This document shows positions 1 to 6,450 of a stretch of DNA of 12,021 nt, piece after piece (position 1 is the stretch's first letter; every line of letters starts with the position of its first letter). The stretch covers positions 1-12,021 of the forward strand of contig JAGTAM010000658.1 in NCBI GenBank assembly GCA_023422485.1. Reading direction: 5' to 3'. The stretch is from Pseudomonadota bacterium (GTDB taxonomy: Bacteria > Pseudomonadota > Alphaproteobacteria > Rhizobiales > Beijerinckiaceae). The notes under the pieces are model-generated. The model saw only the letters and a program-made list of their open reading frames with translations. It was not told the origin of the DNA and made no database searches. Position numbers and translations under genes: made by a program.

Positions 1-368
1 GCGCGGTACTGCTCCTCGATCTTCCACTCGATCGGCAGGCCGTGGCAGTCCCAGCCCGGCACGTAATCCGCGTCGCGGCCGAGCGCGCCCTGCGAACGCA
101 CGACGACGTCCTTGAGGATCTTGTTGAGCGCGTGGCCGATATGGATGTTGCCGTTGGCGTAGGGCGGCCCGTCATGCAGCACGAAGCGCGGACGCCCTTT
201 CGCGGCGGCGCGGATCTTCTCGTACAGGCCGATTTCCTTCCAGCGCTCCAGCAGGAGCGGCTCGCGGGTGGGCAGCCCCGCGCGCATCGGGAAGTCGGTC
301 TTCGGCAGGAACAGGGTTCGCGAATAGTCGCGGGCGGCCGCGGGGGCGGCGTCGGTCTGGTCGCTCAT
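1..368 (-). CDS. ileS: Isoleucyl-tRNA synthetase, N-terminal 122 residues (partial, runs off left edge)
   Basis: Cytoplasmic class I aminoacyl-tRNA synthetase that charges tRNA-Ile with isoleucine. The visible part starts MSDQTDAAPAAARDYSRTLF and contains the class I signature PYANGNIHIGHALNKILKD, with HIGH at about residues 76-79 in the ATP-binding Rossmann fold. The block WDCHGLPIEWKIE follows at about residues 106-117; this is typical of IleRS and of the IleRS/ValRS/LeuRS group. Only about one eighth of the usual roughly 950-1000 residues is present, so the editing domain, KMSKS loop and anticodon-binding domain lie outside the window. The ATG is chosen because the conserved block starting DYSRTLFLPKTDFPMR follows at the usual distance; a weak GAGAA lies upstream. 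The gene is divergent from the dctA cluster. Identity is very secure; the extent beyond the window is not visible. Confidence 0.96.
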   Translation of the reverse strand, partial: MSDQTDAAPAAARDYSRTLFLPKTDFPMRAGLPTREPLLLERWKEIGLYEKIRAAAKGRPRFVLHDGPPYANGNIHIGHALNKILKDVVVRSQGALGRDADYVPGWDCHGLPIEWKIEEQYR

Positions 369-881
369 GGGTTCGGCAGAATTCTCGTCGCAGGGGGACG
401 GCGATCAGGGAAACGGGCGGAGGGCTTCACCCGGCATCCGGGGCGGCCGCCAGTGCGGCGCCTTACGCGGAGGCCGGGCCCGTAATTCGCGTCGCGGGGG
501 AGATGAGGCCGAACATGCAGTGCTTCTAGAGCGCTCCCCGGCCAAGGGGAAGGGCCGAGAAGACGTCCGAAACGAAGACCGGGACGATCGCAGGACGGGA
601 GACCGGGCGCGGAACTTCACGTTTCCAGGCTCCTGTTAATCCGCCGTCGAGACTGCGACATGGGCGCGCTCGCCCCTTGCGCCGTCCCTACATCCTTGCC
701 ATCAGCCGCGCGCAACCGGAACCCCGGCCGGCAGCGAGGCGATGCCGGAGTGACCCAAGGTGTCGTCAGTTACAAAGGCGGCCCTGACTACCGGGGTGCG
801 ATTGAGCACTGAAATTAAAGAGACTAGCGTCCGCCAAAGCTGCCCGGGCGAGGCCGCGCGACACGGTATCGGTGAGGAAAC
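369..881. other. Intergenic region between divergent ileS and dctA, no convincing gene
   Basis: This 513-bp stretch separates two divergently transcribed genes and should hold both promoters and leaders. Short open frames exist on both strands, but they are arginine/proline-rich, have no Shine-Dalgarno site and resemble no family I know. Small inverted repeats are visible: CCGGCA (728-733) with TGCCGG (743-748), and mutually exclusive pairings around 534-557 (TCCCC/GGGGA or CGGCC/GGCCG) on the ileS side. GAGCGCTC at 529-536 is an 8-bp palindrome. None has a U-tract that would mark a terminator. The base composition becomes more AT-rich near 800-825, which fits a promoter for dctA. Confidence 0.7.
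802..830 (+). promoter_or_regulatory. Possible sigma-70-type promoter for dctA
   Basis: TTGAGC at 802-807 and TAGCGT at 825-830 are separated by exactly 17 bp, in the most AT-rich part of the gap and 51 bp before the dctA start. The -35 box matches TTGACA at four of six positions. The -10 box keeps only T, A and the final T. Many alphaproteobacterial promoters have relaxed -10 boxes, so this is plausible but unproven. No clear GG-N10-GC sigma-54 element, as used by rhizobial dctA genes, was found. Confidence 0.3.
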
Positions 882-2282
<1,401 letters not shown>

Positions 2283-2289
2283 ACCGGCT

Positions 2290-3207
2290 TTGGGCTCCGA
2301 CGCTTTGCGGATCGGGATCGATCTCGGCGGCACCAAGATCGCCGGGATCGTTCTCGACGCCGAGGGGGCGACGCGCGCGGAGATCCGGGTGCCGACCCCG
2401 CGGGACGACTACGCCGGAACCCTCGACGCCATCGCCGTCCTCGTTGCGTCGCTGGAGCGGCAGGCCGGGACCGCGGGGGCGAGCGTCGGCATCGGCATGC
2501 CTGGCGCAATCTCCCGCGCTACGGGCCTGATCAAGAACGCCAACTCGGTTTGGCTCAACGGCCGGCCGTTCGCGGAGGATCTCGCCGGGCGCCTCGGCCG
2601 CCCGGTGCGGATCGAGAACGACGCCAACTGCCTCGCCGTCTCGGAAGCCGTGGACGGGGCCGGCGCGGGCGAAGCCATCGTCTGGGCGATCATCCTGGGC
2701 ACCGGCGTCGGCTCGGGCATCGCCCTGCGCGGGCGGGCGCTGACCGGCCGCAACGCCATCGCCGGGGAATGGGGCCACAATCCCCTCCCCTGGCCACGCG
2801 ACGACGAGCGCCCCGGCCCTGCCTGCTATTGCGGTCGCCACGGCTGCCTTGAGACGTGGCTTTCCGGCCCTGGCCTTTCCGCCGATTTCTTCCGCAGCAC
2901 GGGAGAGAGCCGGAGCGGCGAGGAGATCGTCGCGCGTGCCGAAGGCGGCGATGCGGCCGCCCTTGCGGCGATGGCGCGCCACCGCGACCGGCTCGGACGC
3001 GGCATCGCCCACGTGGTCAACATCCTCGACCCCGACGTGATCGTGCTCGGCGGCGGCCTGTCGCGCGTCGAGGGCCTCGTCGCGGCTTTGCCCGAGGCGA
3101 TCGCGCCGCATGTCTTCACCGACGCCTTCGACCCGCCGGGCCGGGCGAGCCGGCACGGCGACGCCTCTGGCGTACGCGGCGCGGCCTGGCTCTGGGGGAC
3201 GGCATGA
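2290..3207 (+). CDS. ROK-family sugar kinase (fructokinase/glucokinase/GlcNAc kinase-like)
   Basis: Predicted cytoplasmic ATP-dependent kinase of a hexose or amino sugar. The 305-aa protein has the ASKHA phosphate-binding loop DLGGTK (11-16), ENDANC with the catalytic Asp at 111, the second phosphate loop LGTGVGSGI (137-145), and the ROK zinc site: H163 in EWGHNP plus CYCGRHGC supplying C179, C181 and C186, followed by E188. DPDVIVLGGGLS (248-259) is the adenosine-binding loop. The zinc motif and length resemble Mak/NagK-type kinases; the substrate cannot be fixed from sequence. The start is unusual: an in-frame TAG at 2269 and absence of ATG or GTG before the conserved N-terminus leave only TTG at 2290 or TTG at 2305. 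Neither has a strong ribosome site, so translation may depend on coupling to dctA, which ends 7 nt upstream. Confidence 0.88.
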   Translation: MGSDALRIGIDLGGTKIAGIVLDAEGATRAEIRVPTPRDDYAGTLDAIAVLVASLERQAGTAGASVGIGMPGAISRATGLIKNANSVWLNGRPFAEDLAGRLGRPVRIENDANCLAVSEAVDGAGAGEAIVWAIILGTGVGSGIALRGRALTGRNAIAGEWGHNPLPWPRDDERPGPACYCGRHGCLETWLSGPGLSADFFRSTGESRSGEEIVARAEGGDAAALAAMARHRDRLGRGIAHVVNILDPDVIVLGGGLSRVEGLVAALPEAIAPHVFTDAFDPPGRASRHGDASGVRGAAWLWGTA

Positions 3208-3998
3208 TCGACTGGCTCCGCCGCCTGCTCGGCTGGGATCGCCCGCCCGCGCCGGCTCCACCCACGATGGATTGGAAGCCGCCGCAAGGGCGCGGCGAGG
3301 CAGAGATCGACGCCCCGGCCCCATCTGCGGCGGCCTGGGAGCCGACGCCTCAGCCGCCGCAACACCGCACCGAGGCGGAGATCGACGCCGTTGAGGCGGC
3401 TCTCGAGAGCCTGATCGCCGCCGGCCTCCGGCTCGGTCTGCACTATGAGGGGATGGACCGGCGCGCCGTCGCGCGGGCGATGGCGGAACATCCCGAATTC
3501 GCCGTTGGCGACGGCAACGAGACCCGGCCGTTGACCGAGCGCAGCCCGGAGGCGCTGTCGACCGACATCCTGTGGAGCTACCGCGCCCTGGCGGACGAAA
3601 TCGAGGACGAGTTCGCCAACGCGACGATCTTCGTCGATCACTGCTACGACGGGGCCGACGAAGACGATTATCGTGCACTGTTCGCCCGGCTGATCGCCGT
3701 CGCCGGGGTCTGGACCTGCCGCGGCGTCGCCGTCACCCGCGTGCCGGGGCTCGGCCCCTACGGGCACGGCTTCCGCGGCGCGTTCGAGACCGAGCCGCCG
3801 ATCCCGGCGATCACCTTCCCGGCCGACAATAACTTCGACTGGAGCCTGCTCGAACGGCTCGACGCGTGCCGGCCGACGGGCGAGACGCGCCGCTTCCGGG
3901 TCGCCGCCGACGGCGGAGCGGGACTGGTGCTGTTCCTCGACGACGCGGAGACCCGGGCGATCGCCCTTCGCCTCGGATGGGGACCGGACGATCTGTGA
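3204..3998 (+). CDS. Uncharacterised acidic 264-aa protein following the ROK kinase
   Basis: I do not recognise this family. The ATG overlaps the kinase stop in an ATGA arrangement, which supports real translation and coupling. The start MIDWLRRLLGWDRPP is a short amphipathic, basic segment without a true signal peptide. It is followed by a Pro/Ala-rich linker (14-55) holding two copies of an E-A-E-I-D motif (GEAEIDAP at 31-38, TEAEIDAV at 56-63). From about residue 65 to the end the protein looks globular and acidic, with clusters such as DEIEDEF (131-137), DGADEDDY (149-156) and DFNLP-unlike but aromatic NNFDWSLLERL (209-219). Cysteines are at 147, 172 and 222. Codon use matches the neighbours. 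A role linked to the transporter or the kinase is only suggested by position. Confidence 0.75.
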   Translation: MIDWLRRLLGWDRPPAPAPPTMDWKPPQGRGEAEIDAPAPSAAAWEPTPQPPQHRTEAEIDAVEAALESLIAAGLRLGLHYEGMDRRAVARAMAEHPEFAVGDGNETRPLTERSPEALSTDILWSYRALADEIEDEFANATIFVDHCYDGADEDDYRALFARLIAVAGVWTCRGVAVTRVPGLGPYGHGFRGAFETEPPIPAITFPADNNFDWSLLERLDACRPTGETRRFRVAADGGAGLVLFLDDAETRAIALRLGWGPDDL

Positions 3999-4035
3999 AG
4001 GCCGGCGTTCACGTCGGGGGTGTGGAAAGCTCTTC

Positions 4036-4083
4036 GCTCCTCATGCTGAGGCGCCGAGCGAAGGCTCGGCTTCGAAGCACCCC
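4036..4083 (+). repeat. Palindromic intergenic repeat, copy 1
   Basis: The copy starts GCTCCTCATGCTGAGGCGCC and ends CTTCGAAGCACCCC. Its core is a perfect 7-bp stem, GCCGAGC (4053-4059) and GCTCGGC (4064-4070), around a GAAG loop. The wording 'CTCATnCTGAGG ... CGAAGCA' resembles a short repeat that I recall as widespread between genes in Methylobacterium, Bradyrhizobium and relatives. A related copy lies in inverted orientation about 45 bp downstream. Confidence 0.65.
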
Positions 4084-4128
4084 GAAACGGTCGATCCCAG
4101 GGGACAAGTCTGCTGAGACAGGCGTCGC

Positions 4129-4169
4129 GGCGTGCTTCGAGGCCGCTGCGCGGCACCTCAACGAGGAGC
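4129..4169 (-). repeat. Palindromic intergenic repeat, copy 2 (inverted relative to copy 1)
   Basis: Read on the minus strand this is GCTCCTCGTTGAGGTGCCGC ending GCCTCGAAGCACGCC, which aligns with copy 1 apart from a shorter left arm and a changed central stem. The central hairpin is GCCGC (4142-4146) with GCGGC (4150-4154) around TGC. Because the copies face each other, the pair could fold into one long hairpin across 4036-4169. Confidence 0.6.
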
Positions 4170-4224
4170 CGTGCGATGCCAAACGCGCTCCATCGAACGC
4201 GCCCTGGAGGCTGCGGTTGTTCCT

Positions 4225-4256
4225 TGGGTGAGGTCGATCAGCATTGACTTCACCCG
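4225..4256 (+). promoter_or_regulatory. Strong stem-loop upstream of thrS, possible leader element or terminator
   Basis: GGGTGAGGTCGAT (4226-4238) pairs with ATTGACTTCACCC (4243-4255) around a CAGC tetraloop. This gives 13 pairs including two G-U wobbles, and a further U-G pair is possible outside. The stem ends 64 nt before the thrS ATG. No U-tract follows, so it is not a classical intrinsic terminator. It could be a leader hairpin controlling thrS, as E. coli thrS uses leader structures for autoregulation, but the loop shows no tRNA-Thr anticodon mimic. It could also end the upstream cluster by a factor-aided route. Confidence 0.5.
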
Positions 4257-4319
4257 TCCGCCTTCCGAAAACCCGCCGTCCCCACCGCGGGGCGCAATTC
4301 GCAAAATCACGGTCCCATC

Positions 4320-6347
4320 ATGCCCATCCTGACCTTCCCCGACGGCAACACCCGCGCGTACGACGCCGCGGTGACCGGCCGGACCGTGGTGGAGGGCATC
4401 GCCAAGTCGCTCGCCAAGCGCACGGTCGCGATGGCGCTCGACGGCACGGTGCGCGACCTCGACGACACCATCGAGCACGACGCCGCGATCGAGTTCCTCT
4501 CGCGCGACGACGCGCGGGCGCTCGAACTGATCCGCCACGATTGCGCGCACGTGCTGGCGGAAGCGGTGCAGGCGCTCTGGCCCGGCACGCAGGTGACGAT
4601 CGGCCCGGTGATCGAGAACGGCTTCTACTACGACTTCGCTCGAGCCGAACCGTTCACGCCCGAGGACTTCCCGAAGATCGAGGCGAAGATGCGCGAGATC
4701 ATTTCGCGCGACGCGCCCTTCACCAAGGAGGTCTGGACCCGCGACGACGTCAAAAAGCTCTTCGCCGACCGGGGCGAGAGCTACAAAGTCGAGCTCGTCG
4801 ACGCGATCCCGCCGGGCGAGGATCTGAAGATCTACCGCCAGGGCGAGTGGTTCGACCTCTGCCGCGGCCCGCACATGACCTCGACGGGCAAGGTCGGCAC
4901 CGCCTTCAAGCTGATGAAGGTGGCGGGCGCCTATTGGCGGGGGGATGCCAACAACCCGATGCTGACGCGCATCTACGGTACGGCCTGGGCGTCTCAAGGC
5001 GATCTCGACGCCTACCTGCACCGGCTGGAGGAGGCCGAGCGCCGCGATCACCGGCGGCTCGGACGTGAGATGGACCTGTTCCACTTCCAGGAGGAAGGGC
5101 CGGGTGTCGTCTTCTGGCACGCCAAGGGCTGGACGATCTTCCAGGAACTCATCGCCTACATGCGCCGCCGCCTGAAGGGCGACTACGCCGAGGTGAACGC
5201 CCCGCAGATCCTCGACAAATCGCTGTGGGAGACCTCCGGCCACTGGGGCTGGTACCGCGAGAACATGTTCGCGGCCCAATCCGCCGGCGAGGAGGCCGAG
5301 GACAAGCGCTGGTTCGCGTTGAAGCCGATGAACTGCCCCGGCCACGTGCAGATCTTCAAGCACGGCCTGAAATCCTACCGCGACCTGCCGCTGCGCATGG
5401 CCGAGTTCGGCGTGGTCCACCGCTACGAGCCGTCCGGCGCCATGCACGGCCTGATGCGGGTGCGCGGCTTCACCCAGGACGACGCGCACATCTTCTGCAC
5501 CGAGGACCAGCTCGCCGCCGAGTGCCTGAAGATCAACGACCTGATCCTCTCGACCTACGCCGATTTCGGCTTCGACCAGATCCTGGTGAAGCTCTCGACG
5601 CGGCCCGAGAAGCGCGTCGGCTCGGACGCCCTTTGGGACCACGCGGAAGCCGTGATGACGCGGGTGCTCGGGGAGATCGAGGAACAGTCCGGCGGCCGGA
5701 TCAAGACCGCGGTGAATCCCGGAGAGGGCGCGTTCTACGGGCCGAAATTCGAGTATGTCCTGCGCGACGCCATCGGCCGCGACTGGCAATGCGGCACGAC
5801 GCAGGTGGACTTCAACCTGCCGGAGCGGTTCGACGCGAGCTACATCGACGCCGACAGCCAGAAGAAGCCGCCGGTGATGATCCACCGCGCCATCTGCGGC
5901 TCGATGGAGCGCTTCACCGGCATCCTGATCGAGCACTTCGCCGGGCACTTCCCGCTCTGGCTCGCGCCGGTGCAGGTGGTGGTGGCCACCATCACCAGCG
6001 ACGCCGATCCTTACGCCCGCGAAGTGGGCCGCGCGCTGGAGCGCGCGGGCTTGCGGGTCGAAGCGGATCTGAGAAACGAGAAGATCAACTACAAGGTCCG
6101 CGAGCACTCGCTGGCCAAGGTGCCGGTGCTGCTGGCGCTCGGCCGCCGCGAGGCGGAGGAGCGCACGGTCTCGGTGCGGCGCCTGGGCAGCCAGAAGACC
6201 ACGACGCTGGCGCTCGATGCGGCGCTCGCGGCCTTCGTCGAGGAGGCGACCTCCCCGGATCGCCGCCGGGCCGAGGCCGCCGCCGACAGCCTGCCGAGCA
6301 CCGACGCGGTTCTCGACGGCCACCACGTCGAGGTTCCGGCGCCTTAG
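4320..6347 (+). CDS. thrS: Threonyl-tRNA synthetase
   Basis: Cytoplasmic class II synthetase that charges tRNA-Thr and edits mischarged serine. The 675-aa product begins with a TGS domain (about 1-60). An editing domain follows with H73 and H77 in HDCAHVLAEA and C181/H185 in LCRGPHM, the expected editing residues. The catalytic domain has the zinc ligands C339 (MNCPGH), H390 (DDAHIFC) and H522 (MIHRAICGS), motif 2 RYEPSGAMHGLMRVRGFTQD and CGTTQVDFNLPERFD. The C-terminal part carries the anticodon-binding domain (LAPVQVVVATI to the end). It is longer than E. coli ThrRS (642 aa), through a short insertion AQSAGEEAEDKR before the first zinc ligand and a tail of roughly 25 residues. The ATG has no clear Shine-Dalgarno site but is fixed by the TGS-domain start. 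The stop codon lies inside a perfect hairpin. Confidence 0.98.
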   Translation: MPILTFPDGNTRAYDAAVTGRTVVEGIAKSLAKRTVAMALDGTVRDLDDTIEHDAAIEFLSRDDARALELIRHDCAHVLAEAVQALWPGTQVTIGPVIENGFYYDFARAEPFTPEDFPKIEAKMREIISRDAPFTKEVWTRDDVKKLFADRGESYKVELVDAIPPGEDLKIYRQGEWFDLCRGPHMTSTGKVGTAFKLMKVAGAYWRGDANNPMLTRIYGTAWASQGDLDAYLHRLEEAERRDHRRLGREMDLFHFQEEGPGVVFWHAKGWTIFQELIAYMRRRLKGDYAEVNAPQILDKSLWETSGHWGWYRENMFAAQSAGEEAEDKRWFALKPMNCPGHVQIFKHGLKSYRDLPLRMAEFGVVHRYEPSGAMHGLMRVRGFTQDDAHIFCTEDQLAAECLKINDLILSTYADFGFDQILVKLSTRPEKRVGSDALWDHAEAVMTRVLGEIEEQSGGRIKTAVNPGEGAFYGPKFEYVLRDAIGRDWQCGTTQVDFNLPERFDASYIDADSQKKPPVMIHRAICGSMERFTGILIEHFAGHFPLWLAPVQVVVATITSDADPYAREVGRALERAGLRVEADLRNEKINYKVREHSLAKVPVLLALGRREAEERTVSVRRLGSQKTTTLALDAALAAFVEEATSPDRRRAEAAADSLPSTDAVLDGHHVEVPAP

Positions 6348-6385
6348 AGCATCATGCCGGACATCTTATCCGGCATGATGCTCTA
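6345..6385. terminator. Perfect 17-bp inverted repeat including the thrS stop codon
   Basis: TAGAGCATCATGCCGGA (6345-6361) and TCCGGCATGATGCTCTA (6369-6385) are perfect reverse complements around the loop CATCTTA. The first three bases are the thrS stop codon. The stem is long and stable, and the plus strand after it reads TCCTCTTGTTT, a weak pyrimidine-rich tract, so termination for thrS is plausible. It also faces the convergent gene, whose stop is at 6451, and could act in both directions. The sequence itself resembles one half of a dispersed repeat I recall in this bacterial group. Confidence 0.7.
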
Positions 6386-6390
6386 TCCTC

Positions 6391-6448
6391 TTGTTTCTGC
6401 ATCGTTTTCCTCCGAAAGCCGGCGACCGCCTTTCGGGACGATGCTTTA
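6391..6448. repeat. Imperfect palindromic dispersed repeat between convergent genes
   Basis: The stretch starts TTGTTTCTGCATCGTTTTCC and ends CTTTCGGGACGATGC followed by TTTAG. The arms GCATCGTTTTCCTCCGAAAG (from 6399) and CTTTCGGGACGATGC (to 6444) pair imperfectly. Its wording matches my memory of a common Methylobacterium/Rhizobiales element of the form 'gcatcgTTTTccGAAAaccgg...TTTCGGgacgatgc', so it looks like a degenerate copy. It could help terminate transcription from both sides. Confidence 0.6.
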
Positions 6449-6450
6449 GT

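Larger units (their letters stand above)
3999..4319. other. Gap between the dctA cluster and thrS: repeats and a hairpin, no gene
   Basis: This 321-bp stretch has short open frames on both strands, but none has a ribosome site or a recognisable product. It holds two related repeats in opposite orientation and a strong stem-loop nearer thrS, each listed separately. The last 60 bp before thrS contain a small CCCC/GGGG stem (4280-4283 with 4289-4292) and an AT-richer stretch, but no good Shine-Dalgarno sequence. Confidence 0.7.

Noticed and set aside
405..639. Small open frames between ileS and dctA on both strands
   Set aside because: They are Arg/Gly/Ser-rich with no ribosome site and no recognisable product.
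661..683. Sigma-54-like element upstream of dctA (TGGGCG ... TTGCGC)
   Set aside because: The GG and GC dinucleotides are separated by 14 bp rather than 10, so the helical spacing required by sigma-54 is not met.
4244..4272. TTGACT-N17-GAAAAC as a thrS promoter
   Set aside because: The -35 box is good but the -10 box is very poor, and the -35 lies within the right arm of the 13-pair stem, which explains its sequence better.
4158..6326. Minus-strand open frame of over 700 codons opposite thrS
   Set aside because: It mirrors a fully conserved threonyl-tRNA synthetase, has the composition of an antisense frame (Val/Leu/Arg/His-rich) and no family motif.
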